A DNA stretch of 64,000 nt. Source: Ochotona curzoniae. Its lineage: Eukaryota; Chordata; Mammalia; Lagomorpha; Ochotonidae. Every line of letters begins with the position of its first letter. The stretch's first letter is position 1. The DNA lies in the NCBI RefSeq assembly GCF_017591425.1, contig NW_024466512.1, positions 22,063,501 through 22,127,500 of the forward strand, read 5' to 3'. Under the pieces are notes generated by a model. That model was not told where the DNA came from and searched no databases. It saw nothing but the letters and a program-made list of their open reading frames with translations. Positions 56,501 through 64,000 of this stretch are shown one piece after another. The translations under genes and the position numbers were made by a program.

Positions 56501-59500
56501 CATCATGCTAAAATAAATAGATGTTCTTTGGTAGAAGAAAGGTTCCACAACCCTGTTACCCATGTTACCCTCTACATTACAGCTTGATGGGGATGGCTGC
56601 TATCTGTGATGCCTGGATCCAATATGGGCACCAGTTTTTGTCCTGGCTGTTCCATCCACTCCAGCTTCCTGCTAATGGCCTGGGGAAAGCAGCAGAAGAT
56701 GACCCAGTGCTTGGGACTCATGCCACCCACGTGGGAGACCTGGAAGAAACTCCTTGCTTTGGGTTGGCCCAGCCCTGACTCTTGAGGCTATCTGGGGAGT
56801 GAATGAAGAGTCAATATCTCTTTTACTTCTCTGCCACTCTTTCAAATACAGACACTTCAAAAATAAATAAATTGTAACTTGACATGATAATTCAATCCAC
56901 ATTTACTTTTTGACCTCTAACAAGTACAAAGCCCCTTGAGGATAAGAGCATTGGTTTTTTTTTTTCTTTTTCCACAGCCAAATCTCTAGCACCTATATTA
57001 GATTAAGAAATGCACTGTTTGCTAGAATTGTATTTAAATTCATGATATCAGGGCCTGGCAGTGTGGCCTAGCGGCTAAAGTCCTCGCCTTGAATGCCCTG
57101 GGATCCCATAGGGCGCCGGTTCTAATCCTGGCAGCTCTGCTTCCCATCTGCTCCCTGCTTGTGGCCTGGGAAAGCAATCAAGGACGGCACAAATCTTTGG
57201 GACTCTGCACCCACATGGGAGACCCAGAGGAGGTTCCTGGCTCCTGGCTTTGGATTGGCGGAGCACCGGCCGTTGCGGTCACTTGGGGAGTGAATCATCG
57301 GATGGAAGATCCTCCTCTCTGTATATCTGACTTTGTAATAAAAATAAATAAATCTTTAACAAACCTTTCAAAAACTTCAGCTGTTTATTAATCAAAAAAC
57401 CCTAATAAACACAATTTTGCTGAATGAATAGTTTCTGAAAGGATTCTGGTATGAATTTTTTTTTTTTTTAAATCTTTTTTTTTTTTTTTTAAGATTTATT
57501 TTTATTATTTTTTCTTGGAAAGGCGGATATACAGAGAGGAGAGACAGAGAGGAAGATCTTCCGTCCGATGATTCACTCCCCAAGTGAGCACAACGGGCCG
57601 ATGCTATGCCGATCCGAAGCCAGGAGCCTCTTCCGGGTCTCCCACGCAGGTGCAGGTTCCCAAAGCTTTGGGCCGTCCTCGACTGCTTTCCCAGGCCACA
57701 GGCAGGGAGCTGGAAGGGAAGCGGAGCTGCCGGGATTAGAACCGGCGCCCATATGGGATCCCGGGCGTGCAAGGCGAGGACCTTTAACCACTTGAGCCAC
57801 CGCGCCGGGCCCTCTGGTATGAATTTAAACACAGTTCTAGCAAACAATCCATTCCCCAATCCACTTTTGATTTGGCAAAGATATTAACTGAGCTAAGAAA
57901 CATTATGACTTTTGTATACACGGTAAGTCAAATCATGACGCTATACAAAAAGCCTGTACAAAGGTTTTAAATAATGTTACCTTTGTGTTCCAATCTCTGA
58001 TGTTTTTCATCAGATTTATCAGTAGGCTCTGAAAGTCCACAAGGGGAATCTGCTTCAGTTGTTTCTCCAAACTCATTTTAAACAACATCACAATCAGCAG
58101 CATTATCTCACGATCCTGGTAACCTTCTGGATGGATGGATGTACACAAGCCTAGAAACTTGAACACAAATGCAGACAAGACAACTTCAGAAGATACGCTT
58201 CACTTGAAGAATTTCAATTTAAAAATCTTTTGACGGGGCTAGCACAGCAGGTTAAATCACTGTCTGGTATCCCTGTATTCCAACTCTGTGCACCAGCACT
58301 TCCATTCCAGCTCTTTGCTAATGTGCCTGGAAAGGCAGCAGAAGATGGCCCAATTATCTGGGCTCTTGCCCAAAGTGGGAGGCCTGGATGGAGTATCTGA
58401 CTCTTCAATTCAGCCTAGGCCAACCATACCGATTGTGGCCATTTAGGAGTAGAAAAGTGGGAGTGAATCAGCAAATAGAAGATCTCTCCTTGTCTTCCTC
58501 CAAATGAGTAAAATTAAAAAAAAAAAAAAATCTGGCACAGGATGCAAAAGAAAATTATTTAGAAAATAAATATCAGATATATAAAAACAAGCAGCAAGAA
58601 GCGCCCATGATATCTAAAGCTCAGTTAAATATTTTCCATTTCTAGCCGCAGTGTGCGATGTTGGCATTCATGTGCATGCAGGTTTGAGCCCTGGGTGCTC
58701 TACCAGCTTCCTGCTGATGGTCCAGGAAAAGCAGCTTCTGACTCCTGGTGTTGGCCTGGTGCAGCCCCAGTTGCTATGGTCATGTAGGGAGTGAAACTAC
58801 AGATAAAATATCTCTAAATATCTCTCCCTCTCTCTACAACTCTGCATTTCAAATAATTCTACAAAAAATACGTTCCACTTTCAAGATTTTGATGGTTCAG
58901 TATCACTGATTTAGCAAATAAACATTTACTATCTTAACATTTTTATGAATTCTTGATCACTAAGTTATATTGCATTTGGCCTAACAGTGAGGCTGTCAAC
59001 TGGGCAACTGTGTCCCATATCACAATGCCTGGATCCACTGTAAACCTCCAGTCCCGATTCCAGCTTGCTGGCCATGCAAACCTTGTAAGCAACAGTGATT
59101 GATGACTTTAGTGACAGACCTCCTGCCACCCACAGGAGAGACCTGGATTGAATTCCAGCTACTTCCTGGCTTTGCTCCTCTTCCTCAGTCCCACTGCCAA
59201 TGTTTGGGGAATAACCAGTTGTTGAGAGTTCACATTCCCCCTGTCTTGCTTTCATATAAATAATAATTTAAAAAGACCAAGCAGGCATAAAAACAGCCAG
59301 TCTAGCGGAAAAAACTGGTTTTAAAATGAAATATAACAGGCCTGGTATGGTAGCCTAACGGCTAAAGTCCTTGCCTTGCATGCACCAGTATCCCATACAA
59401 GTGCCAGTTTGTATCCTGGCAGCCCCACTTCCCATTTAGCTCTCTGCTTGTGGCCTGGGAAAACAGTCGAGGATGGCACAAAGCCTTGAGGTCCTGCACC

Positions 59501-62500
59501 CATGTGGGAAACCCAGAAGAGGCTCTTATTTCCTGGCTTTGGATCAGTGCAGTTCCGGCCATTGTGACCACTTGGGGAGTCAATCAGTGGATGGAAGATC
59601 TTCCTCTCTGTCTCTCCTCCTTTCTGTATATCTGCCTTTCCAATAAAAATAAAATAAATCTTAACAAAAAAAATTAAAAAAAGGAAATATAACCTAAAGT
59701 TGCCTTCTACTTTTAATATCAGAACAAAAATAAAACCAAGTAAAAGCTTTAATACTAAGATATTTACTCATAATTTTCACTTGGTAAGATACCAGTAAAA
59801 TCATACTGTAAGACACTAGTGATTTTCTTCTTTAATTGCTACACCAAAACTAAAATGGTTCTAGCTCTGGGTTAAAGAAATACAAAAAAGTTTTTTCTTA
59901 CCTTAACGACATTTAAAATGTTGGTTTCAGGAAGAGTTGAGAAAATTGGCTTACAAGATGAACCTTCATTATCTTTTTCTGCTGATGCTGTCTGAGTTTC
60001 AGAACTATCGGGAAGTGAATAAAGCAATGCATGATTAGGAAATTTGATGCAAAATAATTATTCAGTTTAAGAACTGATGAAAATCTGGTGCAGAAAATGC
60101 TTATAACAATTTTTTTCATAATATGCACTTTCCATGAAGGTTTGAAGATGTCTCGGATTTGGGACTAAAACTACATTGTATTTCTAGTGGAACAATGGTC
60201 AAGAAGAGAGTTCTATTAGTATCCCTTAGCACCTGAATTCTCCCTTCCTGAATCTGGACTCCAAACCATGTGCAAACATTTTTATTTCAAATCCACCTGT
60301 GTAGAAAACTTGCTATAAAGTATAAGTGTATGAACACCAGCAAAACTAGAAAAGTTGTATCTGGAGCCCTGACTGAAAAAAACAGTGAGTAGGTTCTATT
60401 GCAACAGGCATTTCATTGCACTGCTAATAGTAACCGTTGGAGGCATCAGGGAGCAGCTTAAGCCTTAGGGGCACTACCACTCATTTGTGGGACATGACCC
60501 GATTCCCGGCTACAGGCCATTTGGGAAGGGAACAGCAGATAGGGGGCTCTATTTCTTTCCCAGGCACATGTTCTATGTCTCAAATAGCTGGAAAAAAAGT
60601 CAGTTCAAATAAAGAAGTTATTTTTACTTCCCCCCCAATTTTTTTAAAATTTATTTTTATTTGAAAGGCAGATTTACAGAGAGAAGGAGACAGAGATCCT
60701 CCATCCATTGGTTCATCCCAAATGACTGCAACAGTGGGAAGCTGAGCAGATCTGAAGCCAGGAGCCAGGAGCCTCATCCAGGTCTCCCATGCAGGTACAG
60801 GACTCCAAGGACCTGGGTAAACCTCTGTTGGTTTTCCAGGTCACAAGCAGGAAACTGGATAGGAAGTGGAGCAGCCAGGACTAGAACTGGCACCTATATG
60901 GGATGCCTGTAATGTAGTTGCCTTTTTTTTTTTAATTGTATCTATTTCAAATGCAGAGTTAAAGAGGCTGGCAATGGTTGCAGCAAGTAAAAGCTTGCAG
61001 TGCTGGCATTCAACATGGACACCGGTGTCAGCTGTTACACTTCTGATCCAGCTCCCTCTTTTTTTTTTTTTTTTTAAAGATTTATTTATTTTGATCAGAA
61101 ACGCAGATTTTACAGGGAGAAAGATCTTCCATCCGCTAGCTCACTCCCCAAGTGGCCAAATGGCCAGAACTGAGCTGATCTGAAGCCAAGAACCAGGAGC
61201 TTCTTCCGGGTCTCCTACACAGGTGCAGGGTCCCAAGGCTTTGGGCTCTCCTCAACTGCTTTCCCAGGACACAAGCAGGAAGCTGGAAGGAAAGTGGAGC
61301 AGCTAGGACACGAACTAACACCCATATGGGATCCTGGCACACGCAAGGCAAGGATTTAGCCACTAAGCTATGGCCCCAGACACTCCAGCCTCCTTTTAAT
61401 GCACCTGGGAAAACAGCAGATGGCTCAAGTCCTATCACTCATTGGGAGACCTGGATGTAGTTCCTGACTTCTGAATTCAGTATAGGCAATCAGCCACTGT
61501 AGCCATGCAGGTAGTGAGCCAGTGGAAGGAAGATCTCTCCCTTTGTTTCTCTAACTCTGCCTTTCAAACAAATAACTAGACCATCCTCCTCTTCTTTCCA
61601 GGCCACAACCAGGAAGCTGGATGGGAAGCAGAGCAGCAGGGACACTAACCGATGCCCATATAGTATGCTGGTGCTGCAGGTAGAAGATAAACCTATTGGG
61701 CCATCGTGCCAGCTCTCTTACAGTGTATTTTTAAACTAGTTACAGTTAAGATATCCGAAGCTTCTTGATTTCTTTTCATTGTTCCACATGGTACTCATAT
61801 TAAATTCTTTGTCATAGTTTTCAGTTGACTCCTGGGCTTCTATACATCAAATATTAAATCACTTCTGCAAATAAGCAATCGTTTAACAACTCCCTTCCAA
61901 TTCTTATTTCTCTTATACTCTTGTCTAACTGCTCTGCTCAATACTTCCCAAGTAGTAAAATAACAGACAGTTACTAAATTTATAAAAATATTTTAGAAGG
62001 TGGCATAGCATGGTAACCTAGTGGCTAAAGTCCTTGCCTTGTATGCATCAGGATTCCACATGGGTGTGGGGTCGGTTTGTATCCCAGCTGCTCCATTTCC
62101 CATTTAGCTCCCTGCTTGTGGCCTGGGAAAGCAGTGGAGGATGACCCAAAGCCTTGGTATTCTACACCCACGTGGGAGACTTGGAAGAAACTCCTGGCTT
62201 CAGATCAGCTCAGCTCCAGCCACTGTGACTACTTGGGGAGTGAACCAGAGGATGGGAGATCTTTCTGTCTCTCCTTCTCTCTGTAAATTTGACTTTCCAA
62301 TAAAAATAAATCTTTTATATATATGTGTGTGTGTGTATATATATTTAAGAAGGCATTTAGTCTAGTGGTTATCACGCCTCTCTTCCATATCAGCCTGGGT
62401 TGATTCTGGGCTCCATTCCAGTTTCCTGATTATGTATATCCTGGGACAGATCAAGTAATTGGGTTCCTACCACTCACATGGAAGATTTGGATTGTGTTCC

Positions 62501-63888
62501 TAGCTCTGGCCCTGGCCAAGCCCCGGTTGTTGTGAGCATCTAGGCGACAAAAACATGGATAGGAGCACTTTTTCTGCCTTTTCAAATAAACAAAAAACTA
62601 AAACAATGTAAGGGACTATTTCTATTATTTCCCTGTTAAACATGATGGTGGTTTTTAGATTCAAACTGATCTCAACTTTAAGAGACTTTTTTTAAAAAAA
62701 TCAAGAACATTAAAGTTACTAAATTAATGTCAACTTTTACATGTTAATCATTTAAAATGATGCTTTTGGAGTTAATTATGAAAACTTACATTAGACTGTC
62801 TTCATTGAAGTCTGGCTGAAGATTCTCCAGAGGAAACAAAGACCTAAAATCAATTCCCATATTGAAAAACACAGCTGCAATATCAGATAATGATGGAATC
62901 CAGGGCCAAATCGGCGAGTCACTGAAGATATCTGGTTAAAAGAACAAAACACATTACTCAAAACCAATGATGTAAAAACTCACATTTGCAAGGTGATCGC
63001 ATGTGAAATATTCTTAAAATGAGTTTATACAAGACAGTTAATGACATGCTAACACAAGATAGGCATATATGGAGGTGATCACTGAAACAATAGCATTTCA
63101 AAATAAGTGTGAAGCAAATGACACAAGTAAAGAAAATAGCTGAGTGATGGATAAAAGAGTATAATTCAGGAGAAAGTAAAACATTTTGAAATAATAATGT
63201 CAAAATCTTGACTACTGCCAACACAAGAAGATGCGCAATATTGGTGCCTTTTTTATCCAATCTGCAGCATAAGTGAAACAGAACTATTTTTTACTATAAA
63301 GGCTCTTTTAAAAAAATTCTCTGCTATATTTACCATTAAATACTCGGAAATCAATCCTGCATATTTGATGCTTCTAATGCTTTAGCCAATGAGAGCACAA
63401 TGATATCAAGCTAAATTAAAGCTGGTGCTATCACAACAGTCTGTGAAAGGTGAAAAACTCACGTTTTGCAATGAGCACTTTCAGTCTACTGTAGTGCATT
63501 ATCAACACTTACCAATTAAGTTGCTTACCAATAAGCCAATTAAAACGAACAGGATAAATCAATACATGAATAAACTAAGAAAGTCAATGACTACTTATGT
63601 CCAAATTAAACCACGATTATTAACAAAAGTTGCCACTTGCAACTAGAGAAACACAGATACATATTTTTGATTGGAGTTTCCTTACTTAGGATTTCTGGTT
63701 ACAGAAAAAATTTTTTTCTGTTTCCAAATATACCAGCATTCAGCACTATGGCAGGCTGCATATCAGCAATTGATAATACATATTGTACATCACAGTAAAT
63801 TTACAGACTCACCATTTCTAATTGTTATTTCCATCAATGTACTTAAAATTTGCACTGACACGATACAGTCTTTATGAACTGACATCAT
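41510..63888 (-). CDS. SLF2: SLF2, SMC5-SMC6 localisation factor 2, C-terminal 11 coding exons
   Basis: Exons in order: 63888-63813, 62931-62790, 60004-59902, 58157-57981, 55181-55084, 54539-54452, 51949-51818, 50526-50449, 47443-47357, 44210-44142, 41545-41510. Phases close throughout, giving 361 residues and a TAA stop at 41510-41512; about the last 31% of the 1173 aa human protein. Recognisable blocks: [92 protein letters not shown], and the end [11 protein letters not shown]. The region is all-helical in character with no enzyme motif. SLF2 (FAM178A) bridges SLF1-RAD18 to SMC5/6 at stalled forks and interstrand crosslinks in the nucleus, and is counted as the Nse6-like subunit. The last exon encodes only 11 residues; the much longer frame through it is not the SLF2 frame. 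Upstream exons lie beyond the window. Confidence 0.96.
41717..41748. repeat. Tandem duplication of a 16-base unit
   Basis: ACAGTAAGCTTTTTTT occurs twice head-to-tail in the last SLF2 intron. Confidence 0.8.
41810..42139 (-). mobile_element. SINE, antisense, last SLF2 intron
   Basis: Full-length with the TTTTATTGCAAAG tail variant (tail CTTTGCAATAAAA in sense) and reversed head GCCAGGCCC. Confidence 0.88.
42896..43207 (+). mobile_element. SINE with CCTAGCGGCTAAAG head
   Basis: Pika-type head and GACTTTGCAATAAAAT tail. Imperfect flanking duplication AGAACTTAGAGA / AGAACTTGGAG. Confidence 0.88.
44374..44703 (-). mobile_element. SINE, antisense, with 13-base target duplication
   Basis: GGAGGGGCTTTCA at 44361-44373 and 44705-44717. 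It sits 160 bases upstream of the SLF2 exon at 44142-44210. Confidence 0.92.
44857..44925 (-). mobile_element. SINE tail fragment
   Basis: Only the reversed 3' end (AAGATTTATTATTTGAAAGG to CTTCCATTCATTGG) is present. Confidence 0.6.
45278..45588 (+). mobile_element. Old-type C SINE
   Basis: Head GGGGCCGGTGCAGTAGCTC and CAAGTCCCGGCTGCTCC resemble the ancestral (rabbit-like) form rather than the pika form. Confidence 0.85.
45687..46005 (+). mobile_element. Young SINE in a SINE cluster
   Basis: Head GGGGCCTGGCGTGGTGACGC. ATTTACTTTGG at 45678-45688 is repeated at 46006-46016 right before the next SINE. Confidence 0.9.
46017..46343 (+). mobile_element. SINE directly adjoining the previous copy
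   Basis: Starts CCCTGCGTGGGGACCTAGC after the 11-base duplication. Tail TTTGCAATAAAAATAAAATA. Confidence 0.88.
46344..46644 (-). mobile_element. SINE, antisense, tail-to-tail with the previous one
   Basis: Begins at the shared A/T-rich junction and ends with reversed head TTGGGCCC. The two copies could form a hairpin in the RNA. Confidence 0.85.
46671..46988 (-). mobile_element. SINE, antisense, fifth member of the cluster
   Basis: Tail variant with TTGTTGTTGCAAAG; reversed head ends CACTGCGTCAGCCC. Confidence 0.85.
47012..47276 (-). mobile_element. Very old SINE remnant
   Basis: Only TTTACTATTTGAAAGGCAGAG and a poorly kept body are recognisable; family assignment is uncertain. Confidence 0.4.
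47807..48135 (-). mobile_element. SINE, antisense
   Basis: Reversed tail AAAGATTTATTTATTTTG through reversed head TGTGTGGGGCCCC. It lies between the SLF2 exon at 47443 and the larger retroposon-like element. Confidence 0.85.
48219..49181 (+). mobile_element. Retroposon-like element with degenerate tandem units (L1-related?)
   Basis: About 960 bases of GC-richer sequence ending in CCCCGATACATG and an A12 tract, as a poly(A) retroposon would. It contains degenerate repeats of 55-75 bases built around ACTAGGCTGCA...CCCACTGG, starting near 48486, 48541, 48616 and 48671. No coding frame of length is present. It could be the untranslated part of a lagomorph L1 or a separate non-autonomous family; I cannot decide from sequence alone. 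Confidence 0.5.
49283..49606 (+). mobile_element. SINE, diverged head
   Basis: Head GGACCTGGGACACTGGCTC; conserved GGCCTGGGAAAGCAG and GAAGAAGCTCCTGGC blocks; tail AATAATAAATC. Confidence 0.8.
49826..50117 (+). mobile_element. SINE with short tail
   Basis: Head AAGCCCTGCGCAGCAGCC, ending at CTTGGCAATGAAAATTA without a poly(A) run. Confidence 0.82.
50671..50933 (+). mobile_element. SINE with shortened left arm
   Basis: GGGCCGGC joins straight to ATTCTACATGGGCACC, so the A-box segment is missing. Confidence 0.78.
50959..51299 (-). mobile_element. SINE, antisense, with flanking duplication
   Basis: TAATTTAGGC at 50949-50958 and 51300-51309 brackets the copy. Reversed head ends CCGCTGGGCCC. 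Confidence 0.9.
51484..51765 (+). mobile_element. Old C-type SINE close to an SLF2 exon
   Basis: Diverged; ends CTCCAATAAATC 50 bases downstream of the exon at 51818-51949 in transcript sense. Confidence 0.7.
52087..52378 (+). mobile_element. SINE, diverged
   Basis: Head GGGCCGGCAGTGTGGCACAG, tail ACATAAATAAATAAACC. Confidence 0.78.
52556..52900 (-). mobile_element. SINE, antisense
   Basis: Reversed head CACACCGGGCCC; full-length with a 5-base insertion near TTTACATTTACTCC. Confidence 0.87.
52915..53178 (+). mobile_element. Old SINE remnant abutting the previous copy
   Basis: Recognisable at TTTGAGTCCCAGC, CACGTGGAAGATTTGG and TTTCAAATAAGTG; strongly diverged. Confidence 0.5.
53301..53624 (+). 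mobile_element. SINE
   Basis: Head GAGCCTGTGGCGATGGC; long T run (53607-53622) replaces the usual A tail after CCAATAAAAC. Confidence 0.82.
53932..54146 (+). mobile_element. SINE with deleted right half
   Basis: Left arm and B box (GGTTCAAGTCTTGGC) are kept; the CTTGGGGAGTGAA block is missing before the AAATAAACC tail. Confidence 0.65.
55370..55699 (-). mobile_element. SINE, antisense
   Basis: Full-length; reversed head CACTGCACTGGGTCC. Confidence 0.88.
55729..56028 (-). mobile_element. Old SINE, antisense
   Basis: TTTGAAAGGAAGACCC tail variant in reverse; more diverged than its left neighbour. Confidence 0.72.
56588..56870 (+). mobile_element. SINE, diverged
   Basis: Head GGGGATGGCTGCTATC; tail TTTCAAATACAGACAC then AAATAAATAAATTG. 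Confidence 0.68.
57050..57362 (+). mobile_element. Pika-type SINE
   Basis: GGCCTAGCGGCTAAAGTCC head; tail GACTTTGTAATAAAAATAAA. Confidence 0.9.
57459..57812 (-). mobile_element. Young SINE, antisense, with 14-base target duplication
   Basis: TCTGGTATGAATTT at 57445-57458 and 57813-57826. Very little divergence from the young copies at 23.9 and 28.7 kb. It lies 170 bases downstream of the exon at 57981-58157 in transcript sense. Confidence 0.94.
58234..58528 (+). mobile_element. Old SINE
   Basis: GGGGCTAGCACAGCAGG head and CCAAATGAGTAAAATT tail. Confidence 0.68.
58645..58865 (+). mobile_element. Old SINE, internally shortened
   Basis: GCCGCAGTGTGCGATG head; middle GACGGCCCAAAG-type block is lost; tail TTTCAAATAATTC. 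Confidence 0.6.
58975..59273 (+). mobile_element. Old SINE remnant
   Basis: Weak resemblance along the body (GGAGAGACCTGGATTG, TTTGGGGAATAACC); ends ATAAATAATAATTT. Confidence 0.5.
59338..59683 (+). mobile_element. SINE with 10-base target duplication
   Basis: GAAATATAAC at 59328-59337 and 59684-59693 flanks a full-length copy. Confidence 0.92.
60638..60923 (-). mobile_element. SINE, antisense
   Basis: Reversed tail TTTTTATTTGAAAGGCAG through CACCTATATGGGATGCC; the head beyond the B box is shortened. Confidence 0.78.
60968..61056 (+). mobile_element. Old SINE, left part, split by an insertion
   Basis: GAGGCTGGCAATGG head through GATCCAGCTCCCTC; continues at 61383-61577. Confidence 0.65.
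61057..61382 (-). mobile_element. SINE inserted antisense into an older SINE
   Basis: Full copy with T15 and reversed tail. An imperfect CCAGCTCCCT / CCAGCCTCCT duplication marks the junctions. Confidence 0.8.
61383..61577 (+). mobile_element. Old SINE, right part of the split copy
   Basis: Resumes TGCACCTGGGAAAACAGC and ends CTGCCTTTCAAACAAATAAC. Confidence 0.65.
61578..61716 (-). mobile_element. SINE head fragment, antisense
   Basis: Only the reversed left half (CCAGGCCACAACCAGG to GGCCATCGTGCCAGC) is present, joined directly to the previous SINE tail. Confidence 0.65.
61999..62316 (+). mobile_element. SINE
   Basis: GGTGGCATAGCATGGTAACC head; tail CCAATAAAAATAAATC running into a TA/TG microsatellite. 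Confidence 0.85.
62316..62345. repeat. (TA)n(TG)n(TA)n microsatellite grown from a SINE tail
   Basis: TATATATATGTGTGTGTGTG then TATATATAT right after the SINE A-rich end. Confidence 0.85.
62349..62598 (+). mobile_element. Old SINE remnant
   Basis: GAAGGCATTTAGTCTAGTGG head; CACATGGAAGATTTGG; tail TTTCAAATAAACAAAA. Confidence 0.55.
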
Positions 63889-63956
63889 CTGTCAAAAGTA
63901 CACAAATAACATATAACATTAAAAAGAAAACATGAGCAACTGCTAAATAAAAGTAT

Positions 63957-64000
63957 TTTAAAGATTTATTTTATTATTTTTTCATTGGAAAGGCGGATAT
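63957..64000 (-). mobile_element. SINE cut by the window edge
   Basis: Reversed tail AAAGATTTATTTTATT followed by GGAAAGGCGGATAT at the last base. Confidence 0.85.

Noticed and set aside
57392..57859. 155-codon minus-strand frame, and similar frames at 44184, 45746, 53260 and elsewhere
   Set aside because: These are translations of SINE bodies; the same peptide phrases recur at each SINE.
60395..60600. Another SINE between 60.4 and 60.6 kb
   Set aside because: Only short resemblances (GCCATTTGGGAAGGGAAC) without a head or tail; too degraded to call.

Overview
This window is a stretch of a mammalian nuclear genome. Six protein-coding genes with introns are recognisable by protein family and in the order known from human 10q24.31, here read in the opposite direction: PDZD7 (+, 3' end only), LZTS2 (-), TWNK (-), MRPL43 (+), SEMA4G (-) and SLF2 (-, C-terminal exons only). 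The dispersed repeats are tRNA-derived C-type SINEs found in lagomorphs. Their left arm (CCTAGCGGCTAAAGTCCTCG type) and tail (CTCTGTATATCTG...AATAAAAATAAATC) look like the pika form, so I infer a lagomorph, most likely Ochotona. The species is an inference.

Layout. 1-2.2 kb: the last three exons of PDZD7, with the third PDZ domain, running tail-to-tail into LZTS2; the polyadenylation signals imply overlapping 3' ends. 2.08-11.3 kb: LZTS2, four coding exons, with two GC-rich candidate first-exon/promoter regions (about 8.2-9.3 and 10.6-11.3 kb). 14.8-18.4 kb: TWNK, the mitochondrial replicative helicase, five coding exons, sharing a short GC-rich divergent promoter with MRPL43 (19.0-19.7 kb), a mitochondrial ribosomal protein. 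20.8-33.8 kb: SEMA4G, 14 coding exons plus a predicted non-coding first exon in a CpG-rich region. 34-38.3 kb: intergenic, with old and young SINEs. 38.3-64 kb: the 3' UTR and last 11 coding exons of SLF2, whose introns are packed with SINEs while the 3' UTR is almost free of them.

All splice junctions were read by eye. Exon phases close exactly in every gene: LZTS2 gives 667 aa, TWNK 666 aa, MRPL43 153 aa, SEMA4G 841 aa, and the SLF2 segment 361 aa. The genes do not form one pathway. Two serve mitochondrial gene expression (TWNK, MRPL43), SLF2 acts in genome stability with SMC5/6, SEMA4G is a membrane guidance cue, LZTS2 is a coiled-coil Wnt/microtubule regulator and PDZD7 a stereocilia scaffold.

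I found no undescribed multi-gene system. The most useful second-look items are: a SEMA4G intron that is open in frame and would yield a soluble isoform if retained; a 128-codon open frame overlapping the SLF2 stop codon out of frame; nested retroposon insertions with intact target-site duplications; and a roughly 1 kb retroposon-like element with degenerate tandem units.
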